Source of the DNA: Rhodococcus tibetensis
Lineage (GTDB): Bacteria > Actinomycetota > Actinomycetes > Mycobacteriales > Mycobacteriaceae
Direction of reading: 5' to 3'
Assembly: GCF_024438035.1 (NCBI RefSeq)
Contig: NZ_JANFQF010000004.1
Location: 62,001 to 126,000 of the forward strand
DNA: 64,000 bases
Each line of letters begins with the position of its first letter. Position 1 is the first letter of the stretch. Made by a program: the position numbers and the translations under genes. Of this stretch, positions 18,392 to 28,093 are shown piece after piece. The notes under the pieces were generated by a model. That model had not been told where the DNA came from. It searched no databases and saw only the letters and a program-made list of their open reading frames with translations.

Positions 18392-18857
18392 CCTGATTCC
18401 CGCGTCCCGGGTATCCGAAGAGGATCTGCCCGTGGGCAGCGTTGTGACGGCGAGTGGCCGGGTCTCGGGCGTGCACCGCGCGGGCGAGCCTTTCGAGGAC
18501 GACCTGCCGTTCACGACGGACGAGCTCGTGCGCCTCGACGATGCTCTCACCGAGGGCACTCGGATGACGAAGGTGCGGTTCAACGCTTACATCGGTGATC
18601 TCGGCGTCGACACCGCTGTCGGAGCCGACGCGCTGTTCCCGAGTACGCCGGAGGCAGAGCGTTCCGTTCTGATCGCAGTCTCGCCGAACCAGCGAACGGT
18701 CGAGATCCGCAGCGGTGTCGCGGTAGCCGATCGTGTGACCGATCGTGTCTCTCAGCTCGGTGCTACCGCCGCTGTCGCGTCGTTCGGGGACGGCGACCTG
18801 ATCGACGGGCTCGTCAGCGCCATCCGGGTGATGAGCGCGGCGATCTCCTCGCCGTAA
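18378..18857 (+). CDS. DUF5130-family protein (Rv2468c-like)
   Basis: A 159-aa soluble protein of the DUF5130 type, recognisable from its conserved location and the pattern RFNAYIGDLG...VLIAVSPNQRTVEIRSG. That pattern resembles a TPM-like phosphatase/membrane-associated fold, without catalytic residues that I can pinpoint. GTG 18,378 is chosen because GGAGGC sits 7 bases upstream. It is co-translated with the CtaJ-like gene by overlap, which suggests a related role at the membrane, still unproven. Confidence 0.7.
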   Translation: MASGDLIPASRVSEEDLPVGSVVTASGRVSGVHRAGEPFEDDLPFTTDELVRLDDALTEGTRMTKVRFNAYIGDLGVDTAVGADALFPSTPEAERSVLIAVSPNQRTVEIRSGVAVADRVTDRVSQLGATAAVASFGDGDLIDGLVSAIRVMSAAISSP

Positions 18858-18960
18858 TCCAGCGCATCTCAGCTGCCGGGCCGTCGGTGTGTCAGCGGGT
18901 GTCGACGACGCGTCGGCACCTTCTCTGACGAGGACGCTCGACTTCTGTCGGTGGTCGATG

Positions 18961-18974
18961 CGAACATATGTTCG
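18961..18974 (+). promoter_or_regulatory. LexA (SOS) box over the dinB start
   Basis: CGAAC-ATAT-GTTCG is a perfect 14-base palindrome matching the core of the LexA operator TCGAAC-N4-GTTCGA (only the outermost pair differs). The ATG of dinB (18,968) lies inside the operator, so the transcript may be leaderless and bound LexA would sit on the start site itself. Confidence 0.75.
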
Positions 18975-20194
18975 TGTCGTCGTCTTCGCGCCCCCGGATC
19001 TCGAGTGGTCCGGACGCGACCATCCTGCACGCTGACCTCGATGCGTTCTACGCATCGGTGGAACAGCGGGACGACCCCAGCCTGCGTGGTGTCCCGGTGA
19101 TCGTGGGCGGCGGTGTCGTACTGGCGGCCAGCTACGAAGCGAAGGCCTACGGGGTCCGGACGGCCGGCAGCGGGTCCCAAGCGCTTCGTCTGTGCCCGCA
19201 TGCCGTCGTGGTGCGTCCACGCATGTCGGCGTACGCGGCCGCGAGCAAGGCGGTATTCGAGGTGTTCGCGCAGACCACCCCGCTCGTGGAGGGCCTGTCG
19301 ATCGACGAGGCTTTTCTCGACGTCGCCGGTTTGCGCAAGATTGCGGGAACTCCGGTCGAGATCGCCACACGACTGCGTCACGAGGTTCGCGAGCAGGTGG
19401 GCTTGCCGATCACTGTCGGCGTCGCCCGCACCAAGTTCCTCGCAAAGGTCGCGAGTGCAGTGGGAAAGCCCGACGGCCTGCTGCACGTGTCGCCCGATCG
19501 GGAACTCGAGTTCCTTCATCCATTGCCGGTCGAACGGCTGTGGGGCGTCGGTGCGGTCACATCCGGCAAGCTCCGCGACGCCGGGATCGCGACCGTCGGG
19601 CAGTTGGCCCACTATCCGGAAGAGGTGTTGGTCACCATCGTCGGCCCCGCCGCGGGTCATCACCTGCACGCGCTCGCGTGGGCCCGCGACCCGCGTCCGG
19701 TGGAGGTCGGGCGCAGGCGGAGATCGGTGGGCGCCCAGCACGCCCTCGGACGGCGGCCGAAGTCACGGGAGGACGTCGATGCCGCCCTCGTCACCTTGGT
19801 CGACCGGGTGACGAGTCGGCTCCGCCGCGGTCGGCGGGTAGGCAGGACGGTTGTGCTTCGCCTTCGTTTCGACGACTTCACCCGGGTGACACGCTCGCAT
19901 ACCCTCTCGCAGCCTACGGCGCAGACGCAGACCATCCTCGTCTCGGCCCGCGGCTTGCTCGACAAGGCGATGCCCACGATCGAGTCGAAGGGAATCACCC
20001 TCGTCGGTGTCGCGGTCGCGAACCTCGAGGACGATTGCCCCCAGCAGCTGGCACTGCCGTTCGACCCGTATTCCAGCAGTGCCCTCGACACCACGCTCGA
20101 CAGCGTCCGCGACCGTTTCGGGTCGTCGGCCGTCACCCGCGCCGTGCTACTCGGCCGGGACCAGGGCGTTTCGGTGCCGATCCTCCCGGACTGA
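18968..20194 (+). CDS. dinB: DNA polymerase IV (Y-family, translesion)
   Basis: A 408-aa DinB polymerase for error-prone bypass synthesis. Palm motifs: DLDAFYASVE (about 21-30, metal Asp and Tyr/Phe steric-gate region) and SIDEAFLDV (about 112-120, catalytic Asp-Glu). Then come the thumb and little finger, and a beta-clamp motif QLALPF near residue 360. The start at ATG 18,968 lies in the SOS box; GTG 18,974 is an alternative. It lies between the Rv2468c-like gene and pepN, an insertion relative to the mycobacterial order I remember. Confidence 0.95.
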   Translation: MFVSSSSRPRISSGPDATILHADLDAFYASVEQRDDPSLRGVPVIVGGGVVLAASYEAKAYGVRTAGSGSQALRLCPHAVVVRPRMSAYAAASKAVFEVFAQTTPLVEGLSIDEAFLDVAGLRKIAGTPVEIATRLRHEVREQVGLPITVGVARTKFLAKVASAVGKPDGLLHVSPDRELEFLHPLPVERLWGVGAVTSGKLRDAGIATVGQLAHYPEEVLVTIVGPAAGHHLHALAWARDPRPVEVGRRRRSVGAQHALGRRPKSREDVDAALVTLVDRVTSRLRRGRRVGRTVVLRLRFDDFTRVTRSHTLSQPTAQTQTILVSARGLLDKAMPTIESKGITLVGVAVANLEDDCPQQLALPFDPYSSSALDTTLDSVRDRFGSSAVTRAVLLGRDQGVSVPILPD

Positions 20195-20270
20195 CACTGG
20201 TCCCCAGCGGGGCGAACGGACCTTCCGACGCATCTGACGCGTCGAGAGATCCAGTCGCCCCGCGACAGGA

Positions 20271-22850
20271 TCAGCTCGCGTCGAACTTGCGTGCCGCCAG
20301 GGAGCGGACGATGCCCGCGCGGCCTTCCACCACCAGCCGGCGCAGGGCGGGCGGGTGATCACCGGCCAGGAAGTCGTCGGCCGCGGTCACCGACTTCTCG
20401 CTGATCGACCAGGACGGGTACAGGCCGACCACGACGGTCTGTGCCACTTCGCTCGACCGCCGCTCCCACACCGCGGGAATATCCGCGAAGTAGCGGGCCA
20501 CGTACGGCTCGAGCAGGTCCGACTGGCCCGGTCCGGAGAACCCGCCGATGATGGCTCGGGCGGTGATGTTCGGTAGGGAGTCGTCGCCGACCACCTTGGT
20601 CCATGCTTGCTCTTTGACGGCCGACTGGGGCCGGAGGGTGGCTGCCGCCGCAGCCTGGCGGGCGCCTGCCGCCGTGGGGTCGCGCTTGGCCTCGGCGTCG
20701 ATGAACGGCGATTCGATGCCGTCGGCATCGATTTCACCGGCTCCGGCGAGTGCCCCCACGATCCGCCAGCGGAGATCCGTGTCGACTACGAGGCCGGGCA
20801 GTCCGACGGTGTCCGGTTCGGCGTCGAGCAATTCCTGCAGGACCTCGGTGTGCCAGGCCGAAAGGTGTGCACCGGTCAGCGCGTTGACGAACGCCAACTG
20901 GTGGTCCGATCCCGCCTCGGCCTCCCGGGCCAGCTCGAGAAGCCGGTTCGCGAAGTCGGGCCAACCGTGCTCCTTCGCCCACTCGGGGTCGGCGTAGCTT
21001 CCGAGTGCGGTATGAGCCTGCATCAGCAGCCGCTGCACCACACCGACCTCGGTCTCGGCGCTGATGCCGCGCTGCACCAGAGCGACGAAGTCCCGTGCCT
21101 TCAGCTCGGCCTGACGTGTCATCTCCCACGCTGCAGACCAGACGAGGGTGCGGGGGAGGGATTCGGCGATGTCTCCGATCCGCTCGATGACCGTGGCGAG
21201 GGAGTCCGGATCGAGCCGGACCGAGCAATAGGTGAGGTCGTCGTCGTTGACCAAGATCAGTTGCCCGCGCTCCACACCCACGAGTTCGGCGACCTCGGTG
21301 CGTTCTGTGGCCTCGAGGTCGAGTTCGGCTCGATGCGTACGCACCAGCTTGCCGTCTCGATCGCCGTAGACTCCTACGGCGATGCGGTGCACGCGACGCT
21401 CGCCGGCACCCGGTGTGGCACCTTCCTGGATCACACTGAAGCGACTGAACTTACCCTGGGCGTCCACCTCGAAGTCGGGGCGCACGATGTTGAGGCCCGT
21501 GGTCTTGAGCCACTGCGCACCCCAGTCGGACAGGTCACGGCCCGAGGACTTCTCGAGCGCGCCAAGCAGGTCGTCGAATGTCGCGTTGCCGAACGCGTGC
21601 TCGCGGAAGTAGTCCCGCAGCCCGGCGAGGAACGGCTCGAGTCCGACGTAGGCGACGAGCTGCTTGAGGACGGACGCGCCCTTGGCGTAGGTGATGCCGT
21701 CGAAATTTACCTCGACGGCGGCGAGATCGGGGATGTCTGCGGCGATGGGGTGAGTGGACGGCAATTGGTCCTGACGGTACGCCCACGACTTCTCGACATT
21801 GGCGAAAGTCGTCCACGCACTGGTGTACTCGGTGGCCTCGCTCTGGCACAGTACCGACGCGAAGGTGGCGAATGACTCGTTGAGCCAGAGGTCGTCCCAC
21901 CAGCGCATGGTGACGAGGTCACCGAACCACATGTGCGCCATCTCGTGCAGTACGGTCTCGGCCCGACGCTCGTACGATGCTCGGGTCACCTTGGACCGGA
22001 ACACGTAGTCCTCGAGGAAGGTGACGGCACCGGCGTTCTCCATTGCCCCCGCGTTGAACTCGGGCACGAAGAGCTGATCGTATTTGCCGAACGCGTAGGG
22101 CGTTCCGAAATTGCGGTGATAGAAGTCGAAGCCCTGCTTCGTTTCGGTGAACAGACGCTCGGCGTCCATGTGCTCGGCAAGCGAGGCGCGGCAGAAGATT
22201 CCGAGCGGAATGGCACCGTGCTCGTCGGAGTACGTGTCGGTCCACTCGGCGTACGGTCCGGCGATGAGCGCGACCAGGTAGGTGCTCATCTTCGGGGTGG
22301 TGCGGAAGCGGTGGCGTCCCGGCTCGGCCTCGACGGTCTCGACGGCGGCGGAGTTCGAGATCACCTTCCAATCGGTGGGGGCGGTGACGTGCACATCGAA
22401 CGTCGCCTTCAAATCCGGCTGATCGAAGCAGGCGAACATACGCTTGGCGTCGGCCGTCTCGAACTGGGAGTACAGGTACACAGTCTGATCGGTGGGATCG
22501 ACGAATCGGTGCACTCCCTCACCGGTGTGGGAGTAGACGCAGTCGGCCTCGATGACCAGTTCGTTGGTCTCGGTCAGATCGGTGAGTGCGATGCCGGTGG
22601 ACTCGTCGTAGTCCGACACGTCGACGGGGGAGCCGTTCAAGGTGGCCGAATGCACACGGGCCGCGATAATGTCGATGAACGTGGATGATCCTGCGGTAGC
22701 CGCGAAGGTGACGGTGGTGCGTGAGCTGAACGTCTGCACACCGGGCTTCCCTGCTCCGTCGGTGAGGTCGAGTTCGATGAGGTAGTTGTCGACGGTCAGC
22801 AGCCGGGCGCGCTCGGCTGCCTGTTCGCGGGTCAGGTTCGGTGGGGCCAC
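20271..22850 (-). CDS. pepN: Aminopeptidase N (M1 metallopeptidase)
   Basis: An 859-aa M1 aminopeptidase that removes N-terminal residues from cytosolic peptides. GAMENAG marks the substrate-binding loop, and HEMAHMWFGDLVTMRWWDDL followed by WLNESFA supplies the HExxH...E zinc site. The C-terminal ERAP-like helical domain is complete. GTG 22,850 with GAGGAGA 5 bases upstream gives the N-terminus APPNLTREQA, matching the usual mycobacterial start; open frame further upstream is not supported. Ortholog of Rv2467. Confidence 0.95.
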   Translation of the reverse strand: MAPPNLTREQAAERARLLTVDNYLIELDLTDGAGKPGVQTFSSRTTVTFAATAGSSTFIDIIAARVHSATLNGSPVDVSDYDESTGIALTDLTETNELVIEADCVYSHTGEGVHRFVDPTDQTVYLYSQFETADAKRMFACFDQPDLKATFDVHVTAPTDWKVISNSAAVETVEAEPGRHRFRTTPKMSTYLVALIAGPYAEWTDTYSDEHGAIPLGIFCRASLAEHMDAERLFTETKQGFDFYHRNFGTPYAFGKYDQLFVPEFNAGAMENAGAVTFLEDYVFRSKVTRASYERRAETVLHEMAHMWFGDLVTMRWWDDLWLNESFATFASVLCQSEATEYTSAWTTFANVEKSWAYRQDQLPSTHPIAADIPDLAAVEVNFDGITYAKGASVLKQLVAYVGLEPFLAGLRDYFREHAFGNATFDDLLGALEKSSGRDLSDWGAQWLKTTGLNIVRPDFEVDAQGKFSRFSVIQEGATPGAGERRVHRIAVGVYGDRDGKLVRTHRAELDLEATERTEVAELVGVERGQLILVNDDDLTYCSVRLDPDSLATVIERIGDIAESLPRTLVWSAAWEMTRQAELKARDFVALVQRGISAETEVGVVQRLLMQAHTALGSYADPEWAKEHGWPDFANRLLELAREAEAGSDHQLAFVNALTGAHLSAWHTEVLQELLDAEPDTVGLPGLVVDTDLRWRIVGALAGAGEIDADGIESPFIDAEAKRDPTAAGARQAAAAATLRPQSAVKEQAWTKVVGDDSLPNITARAIIGGFSGPGQSDLLEPYVARYFADIPAVWERRSSEVAQTVVVGLYPSWSISEKSVTAADDFLAGDHPPALRRLVVEGRAGIVRSLAARKFDAS

Positions 22851-22922
22851 AAAGGTCTCCTCGTGATGGGCGGCGATGCTCGTACTCGATGCTGCCATCC
22901 CATCACGACTGGGCTCGCGTCG

Positions 22923-24161
22923 TTAACCGGAGACGTCGGCCAGGGGGACCGCCGGATCGGCCAAGCGGTCGGGGTCTACCGGGGACGACGAGGACACCAG
23001 TTGCTTGATCTGATCCGTGACGTCCCAGATGTTGACGTTCATCCCGGCGAGCACCCGGTTGCCGGAATCGAGCCAGAAAGCAACGAACTCGCGGGTGGCG
23101 TAGTCGCCGCGCACGATGACCCGGTCGTAGGAACCGTGCGGTGCGTATCCCACGTACTCCATACCGAGGTCGAACTGGTCGGTGAAGAAGTACGGAAGGT
23201 TGTCGTATTGCGCCGCGTGGCCGAGCATCGTGGCGGCGGCGACTGCGGGCTGGTTGAGTGCATTGGCCCAGTGCTCGACCCGGATACGAGTTCCGAGCCG
23301 CGGATGCAGTTGCGCGGCGATGTCGCCCACCGCGACGACGTCGGGGTCACTGCTCTGCAGTCCCGCGTCGACGAGCACGCCACCGCCGGCGACGTCGAGT
23401 CCGGCCTGCTCGGCGAGTTCGACGTTGGGGGCGGCGCCGACGGCCACCAGGACGGCGTCGGCGGGCAGCACGGTGCCGTCACCGAGTCGCACCCCGGTTG
23501 CCCGGCCGTTCTCGACCACGATTTCCTCGACCTTCGTGGCCAGATGCAGGTGGACGCCGTGCTCTCGGTGCAGTTCCGCGAAGACTGTGCCGATCTCGGG
23601 GCCGATCGAGTTGCCGAGCGGAACCTCCGCGGCCTCCACCAGCGTGACATCGGCGCCCCGTTCCCGCGCGGACGCGCCGACTTCGAGCCCGATCCAGCCG
23701 GCACCGATCACGACCAGTCGGCCCCGGTCGGCTACTGCTTCGATGAGAGCGTCAGATTCGTCAACAGTGCGGAGATAGTGGACACCGGCAGCATCCGAGC
23801 CCGAGATCGGTGGCCGGCGAGACCGCGATCCGGTGGCGAGTGCCAGCTTGTCGTAGGCGAGGGTCGAACCGTCCGGCAGAGTCACGGTGTGGCCGGCGAG
23901 ATCCAGCGCGGTGGCAGCGGTGCCGAGTCGCAGATCCACATGGTGGTCGCGGTACCAGTCGCCGCGGTGCACGATGAAATCGCTGAGGACCTTCTTGCCC
24001 GCGAAGTGTTCCTTCGACAGTGGAGGCCGCTCGTAGGGGAGATGGTCCTCTTCGGACAGGAGGACGACCGCGCCGTCGAAGTCCCTGGCGCGCAGGGCCT
24101 CCGCGGTTTTCGCGCCTGCGAGACCACCGCCGACAACGACGAACGTACGAGTGGAAGACAT
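22923..24161 (-). CDS. FAD-dependent ferredoxin/rubredoxin reductase
   Basis: A 412-aa pyridine-nucleotide disulphide-fold reductase of the BphA4/rhodocoxin-reductase type. It has the FAD Rossmann motif VVVGGGLAGAKTAEAL (residues 7-22), the NAD(P)H Rossmann motif VVIGAGWIGLEVGA near 150-163, and the late FAD motif VVAVGDIA near 270. Such enzymes feed electrons to a small iron-sulphur protein for a P450 or dioxygenase. No partner gene is adjacent. ATG 24,161 has GGAAGGGAG upstream. It is inserted between pepN and the Rv2466c ortholog. Confidence 0.9.
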   Translation of the reverse strand: MSSTRTFVVVGGGLAGAKTAEALRARDFDGAVVLLSEEDHLPYERPPLSKEHFAGKKVLSDFIVHRGDWYRDHHVDLRLGTAATALDLAGHTVTLPDGSTLAYDKLALATGSRSRRPPISGSDAAGVHYLRTVDESDALIEAVADRGRLVVIGAGWIGLEVGASARERGADVTLVEAAEVPLGNSIGPEIGTVFAELHREHGVHLHLATKVEEIVVENGRATGVRLGDGTVLPADAVLVAVGAAPNVELAEQAGLDVAGGGVLVDAGLQSSDPDVVAVGDIAAQLHPRLGTRIRVEHWANALNQPAVAAATMLGHAAQYDNLPYFFTDQFDLGMEYVGYAPHGSYDRVIVRGDYATREFVAFWLDSGNRVLAGMNVNIWDVTDQIKQLVSSSSPVDPDRLADPAVPLADVSG

Positions 24162-24309
24162 GGGAAACTCCCTTCCAGCCGATGCCACTGGCTGATCACC
24201 TCGACCCTACTGCCGTGCGCGGGGCGGGCGGGAAGGATTCGCCGCACCTGCGTGTTGACTACCCGTAGACCTGGAATGGGCTGACGACATGATCGAGAAG
24301 GAGTATCAC

Positions 24310-24939
24310 GTGAGTGCTGGTACGAACGCTGGAACCGCGAAGGACACTGCTGATTTCTGGTTCGACCCGCTGTGCCCGTGGTGTTGGATCACGTCCCGAT
24401 GGATCCTCGAGGTCACACAGGTCCGTGACATCGAGGCCAACTTTCACGTGATGAGCCTGGCGGTCCTCAACGAGGGCCGGGAACTGCCCGAGCAGTATCA
24501 GGAATTGATGGACAAAGGGTGGGGACCGGTCCGGGTGCTGATCGCCGCTGCGCAGCAGCATGGCGACGACATCCTGCTGCCCCTGTACACGGCGATGGGC
24601 ACGAAGATCCACAACGAAGGCAACAAGGATTTCGCTGACGTCGTGGTCAAGTCTCTCGCCGAGGTAGGGCTGCCGGCCGAGCTCGCGGACGCAGCCGAAT
24701 CGGACCGGTACGACACCGCGTTGCGCGAGAGCCACGCTGCCGGAATGGACGCCGTGGGACCGGATGTCGGTACACCGACGATCCACGTCAACGGGGTCGC
24801 GTTCTTCGGCCCGGTGCTGTCACGCATTCCGCGCGGTGAGGACGCAGGCAAGGTGTGGGACGGCGCGGTCGCGTTGGCCGGCTACCCGCACTTCTTCGAG
24901 CTCAAGCGCACGCGCACCGAAGATCCCGAGTTCGACTGA
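24310..24939 (+). CDS. Mycothiol-dependent DsbA-family oxidoreductase (Rv2466c-like)
   Basis: A 209-aa thioredoxin-fold protein with DsbA-type helical insertion and active-site CPWC near residues 22-25, plus the cis-Pro stretch [10 protein letters not shown]. Its close mycobacterial relative uses mycothiol/mycoredoxin for reduction and activates nitro prodrugs, so it acts in cytosolic thiol redox control. GTG 24,310 is chosen because AAGGAG lies 7 bases upstream; ATG 24,289 lacks this. Convergent with the M48 protease gene. Confidence 0.9.
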   Translation: MSAGTNAGTAKDTADFWFDPLCPWCWITSRWILEVTQVRDIEANFHVMSLAVLNEGRELPEQYQELMDKGWGPVRVLIAAAQQHGDDILLPLYTAMGTKIHNEGNKDFADVVVKSLAEVGLPAELADAAESDRYDTALRESHAAGMDAVGPDVGTPTIHVNGVAFFGPVLSRIPRGEDAGKVWDGAVALAGYPHFFELKRTRTEDPEFD

Positions 24940-24946
24940 ACCACGC

Positions 24947-25924
24947 TCACATCCGGGCGGGTCCGGCCGGGTCGATCGCGTATTGCAGTTGCTGCGGATC
25001 GCGGTAGATCTGGCCGGGCTTGACGAAGAGATGACCGTGTCGGGTGCGGTTTCGCAGCGCCGCCGCGCGCCAGGTGAGAACCGGATGCCCCGACAGCAGG
25101 TTGACGAACCACGGGAAGAACCCGCGTTCGGTGGTGGCCCGATCGGCAAGCTCGTCGAAGCCGACGACGCTGACGAGGTACTTTCCCGCACCGAGGACAC
25201 CCATCGCGCCGCGAGCCCCCTGCGGTCTGACGCAGAAGCCGTGATTGTCGGCCGTGTACTCCATGGACCGGAACAGTGCTGATCCGACGACGGGAATGTA
25301 GTTGGCCGCGAACTGCCCCAGCTGCCGCCAGTAGGAGGCGTGACCCGCAGCGATGTGCCCCACCTCGTGGCCGATGATGAAAGCGAGGGCATCGGGTTCG
25401 CGGGCCTCCCCGCCGATCTCGAAGAGGTCGCTGTACACCACGACGAAACGGCGGAATCCGTGCCCGGACGCGAATGCGTTGATCCGGCCGTTCCCGAGGA
25501 CGACATACGCGTCGGGAGGTTCGGCCATACCGAACCGAGCCGCCGCTTCCGCCACCAAGCGGTACCCGTCCGGGAACTGGGTGGGTGTCATCTTGATGCC
25601 GTTCACCTGTTGCGAGCCGTACAACTGCCCACGGCCGATGGCGATGAGAATCGGGGCGACGAGCACAATCAGGACCCAGGTGGAGACGACACCGAGTACG
25701 AGCGACACGATCGCCGCGGCGTAGGCCACCACCGTCAGGGCGACGGCGCACACCAGGAGCGGGATCTCCCACGAATGCCTCGCGGGACGGTCGTTCGGCA
25801 TCAGCCCCGGAGCGGGCAACGGGGGAGGCGTCCACCCCATTCCGGTGTTCCACTGCGGCTGCACGGGCGGCGGCCGGTGTCCCGGATGCACGTGTCCCCA
25901 ATTCTGTCCGTTGTCGGGATACAT
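24947..25924 (-). CDS. Membrane M48-family zinc metalloprotease
   Basis: A 325-aa membrane protease. A 50-residue Pro-rich cytosolic tail is followed by two membrane helices (about 53-75 and 80-97) and a catalytic domain with HEVGH at 186-190 and a later third ligand in SMEYTADNHGF. M48 enzymes such as HtpX cut damaged membrane proteins. The ATG 25,924 (MYPDNGQ) begins the Pro/Gln-rich tail; the frame upstream overlaps the divergent rpiB promoter region. Not at this place in the mycobacterial order I recall. Confidence 0.88.
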   Translation of the reverse strand: MYPDNGQNWGHVHPGHRPPPVQPQWNTGMGWTPPPLPAPGLMPNDRPARHSWEIPLLVCAVALTVVAYAAAIVSLVLGVVSTWVLIVLVAPILIAIGRGQLYGSQQVNGIKMTPTQFPDGYRLVAEAAARFGMAEPPDAYVVLGNGRINAFASGHGFRRFVVVYSDLFEIGGEAREPDALAFIIGHEVGHIAAGHASYWRQLGQFAANYIPVVGSALFRSMEYTADNHGFCVRPQGARGAMGVLGAGKYLVSVVGFDELADRATTERGFFPWFVNLLSGHPVLTWRAAALRNRTRHGHLFVKPGQIYRDPQQLQYAIDPAGPARM

Positions 25925-25992
25925 GCTGATCACGATAGGCGTCCCGGGGTCGTGACACGATTCGCCGGCGTCGCCTGACAGAATCACCAGTC

Positions 25993-26466
25993 ATGCGCGT
26001 ATACCTGGGTGCCGACCATGCCGGATTCGAACGTAAGAACGAGATCATCGAACACCTCACCGCTACCGGTCACGAGGCCGTCGACTGCGGTGCTCACGTC
26101 TACGACGCCGTCGACGACTACCCCGCCTTCTGCATCGAGGCGGCTCGCCGGGTCGTCGAGGACGAGGGCAGTCTCGGCATCGTTCTGGGCGGCAGCGGCA
26201 ACGGCGAGCAGATCGCAGCCAACAAGGTCCCCGGCGCCCGCTGCGCGCTGGCGTGGAGCGTGGAGACGGCGCAACTGGCGCGTCAGCACAACAACGCACA
26301 GTTGATCGGTATCGGCGGACGCATGCACTCGCTCGAGGAGACTCTGGCGATGGTCGACGCCTTCCTCACCACGGAGTGGTCGAACGAGGAGCGGCACCAG
26401 CGCCGGATCGACATCCTCGCCGAGTACGAGAAGACCGGCGTCGCCCCGGCACTGCCTGAGGCCTGA
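25993..26466 (+). CDS. rpiB: Ribose-5-phosphate isomerase B
   Basis: A 157-aa RpiB that interconverts ribose-5-P and ribulose-5-P in the pentose phosphate pathway. GADHAGFERK (7-16) is the phosphate/sugar loop. GGSGNGEQIAANKV (about 70-83) carries the Glu used as base in the actinobacterial subtype, where the usual Cys is absent. Full length, with nei 14 bases downstream, as in Rv2465c-Rv2464c. Confidence 0.95.
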   Translation: MRVYLGADHAGFERKNEIIEHLTATGHEAVDCGAHVYDAVDDYPAFCIEAARRVVEDEGSLGIVLGGSGNGEQIAANKVPGARCALAWSVETAQLARQHNNAQLIGIGGRMHSLEETLAMVDAFLTTEWSNEERHQRRIDILAEYEKTGVAPALPEA

Positions 26467-26479
26467 CGAGAGAACACCG

Positions 26480-27277
26480 ATGCCTGAGGGCCCCACGCTT
26501 CATCGGCTGGCGCGCCTGCACCAGCGCCGGTTCGGCCGTGCGCCGGTGCGGGTGTCCAGCCCGCAGGGCAGATTCGCGGAAGAGGCAGCGATCCTCGACG
26601 GGCGCGTGCTCGTGAAGGCGGAGGCGTGGGGCAAACATCTCTGGCACCACTACGAGGGCGGATTCGCCGTCCACGTCCACCTCGGGCTCTACGGCGCTTT
26701 CACCGAGGCCCCTGTTCCGATGGAGCCGCCGGTGGGCCAGGTGCGGATGCGGATGGTCGGTGCCGAATTCGGCACCGACCTCCGCGGTCCGACGGCATGT
26801 GAACTGCACGATGAACTCCAGGTCGCGGCGCTCGAAGCGCGCCTGGGACCGGATCCACTCCGCAAGGACGCCGATCCCGAGAAGGCGTGGAATCGGATCT
26901 CTTCGTCGAAGACGGCGATCGGAGCTCTGCTCATGGACCAAGCCGTAGTCGCAGGAATCGGTAACGTCTATCGGGCCGAGGTGCTGTTCCGGCATTCGAT
27001 CCACCCTGAGCGGCCCGGTCGCCAGATGTCCCACGACGAGTGGGACGCAGTGTGGGCCGATCTCGTCGACCTCATGAAGCTGTCAGTGCGGCGCGGCCAG
27101 ATCCATGTGGTCAGGCCCGAGGACGACCACGGCGAACCGCCCTATGCGAAGGGGCGTCCCCGAACCTACGTCTATCGCCGGGCCGGCGCGCCGTGCCGGA
27201 TCTGCGGAACACCGGTCGCCCATTCGGTCATGAAGGGGCGCAACCTCTTCTGGTGTCCCACCTGCCAGCCGTCCTGA
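26480..27277 (+). CDS. nei: Endonuclease VIII-type DNA glycosylase
   Basis: A 265-aa Fpg/Nei-family enzyme that removes oxidised bases. The N-terminal PEGP supplies the catalytic Pro and Glu after Met removal. The helix-two-turn-helix VAGIGNVYRAEVLF (about 155-168) and a C-terminal zinc finger (CRICG ... CPTCQ) complete the family plan. It is in an operon with rpiB. The mycobacterial relative is Rv2464c (Nei1). Confidence 0.94.
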   Translation: MPEGPTLHRLARLHQRRFGRAPVRVSSPQGRFAEEAAILDGRVLVKAEAWGKHLWHHYEGGFAVHVHLGLYGAFTEAPVPMEPPVGQVRMRMVGAEFGTDLRGPTACELHDELQVAALEARLGPDPLRKDADPEKAWNRISSSKTAIGALLMDQAVVAGIGNVYRAEVLFRHSIHPERPGRQMSHDEWDAVWADLVDLMKLSVRRGQIHVVRPEDDHGEPPYAKGRPRTYVYRRAGAPCRICGTPVAHSVMKGRNLFWCPTCQPS

Positions 27278-27307
27278 CCTGAAAGCTGTCACGCGGAGAC
27301 AGTCGGC

Positions 27308-28093
27308 TCAGATGTCGAACCCGAAGCCGCCGTCGCCGCCGAAGTCCATCAGCCCACCGCCGTCCCCGCCGGTGTCCCCGCCCATGTCCCCGCCGGTGTC
27401 CCCGCCGTCTCCACCGTCACCGCCTGTGTCTCCGGCATCGGCGGCGGCGTCGCCCCGACCGCTCTCCCAGTCCTGGGCGCCGTACGCCACACCCGACATT
27501 CCGGTGAACATCGCGGAGAACAAGAACATCGATCCGACGCCCCAGGCGCCTGCGATGAGCGCCGGTTTCCACCATGGCTCCGAGTACCAGCCCGCGGGGA
27601 CGGGACGCCCCGCGACGCGACCGCCCGGGTAGAAGTTGGGCGTCTTCGACGAGGGATTCGGTGACGCGGCGACCTGCCGTCCCTCGAAGTCGACCTCCCG
27701 GTCCTCGGTGACCTGGCCGGCCACCTTCTGGCCCTCGAGCGTGGGAATCTCGGGACCGGGATCCATCCCCATCGCGATGCGCGCGGCACGGATGTAATAC
27801 AGGCCTTCGAGGGCGGTCTGCTTGGCGAGACGCGCCTGCACCGGGGTGCTGGCCTGATCGATCTGCGATCCGGCCGCGTTGTAACGCTCGGACGCGTCGG
27901 CCAGCGCCTGCTTGGACGCGTCGTCCGAACCGACCAGGTTGTAGACCTGCCCGCCGAGACGCTCGATGGCCTGCCGGGCGTCCGCTTCGGCGTCCTCGAG
28001 CTGGTTCGCTGCCTGCCCCGCCCGGGTGCTCCGGCTTCGCACGACAAGGAATCCGACTGCCGCGACGATCACGAGGATGAGTAGCAGTTCCAC
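27308..28093 (-). CDS. Membrane-anchored protein with Gly-Asp repeat tail
   Basis: A 261-aa protein. One N-terminal membrane helix (LLLILVIVAAVGFLVV) precedes a helical domain of about 120 residues (QAIERLGGQVYNL..., TALEGLYYIRAARIAMGMDP). A second short hydrophobic stretch (about 180-200) follows, and the tail is made of about 45 residues of Gly/Asp units (GGDTGGD, GGDMGGD). GTG 28,093 has GGAGG 5 bases upstream. The family is common in actinobacteria without known function. The repeat tail is likely disordered and variable. Confidence 0.75.
   Translation of the reverse strand: MELLLILVIVAAVGFLVVRSRSTRAGQAANQLEDAEADARQAIERLGGQVYNLVGSDDASKQALADASERYNAAGSQIDQASTPVQARLAKQTALEGLYYIRAARIAMGMDPGPEIPTLEGQKVAGQVTEDREVDFEGRQVAASPNPSSKTPNFYPGGRVAGRPVPAGWYSEPWWKPALIAGAWGVGSMFLFSAMFTGMSGVAYGAQDWESGRGDAAADAGDTGGDGGDGGDTGGDMGGDTGGDGGGLMDFGGDGGFGFDI

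Noticed and set aside
27308-27450. GC-rich repeat in the Gly-Asp tail as a CRISPR or minisatellite
   Set aside because: The units are imperfect codon-level Gly/Asp repeats inside a reading frame, without spacers. No CRISPR array was seen anywhere in the window.
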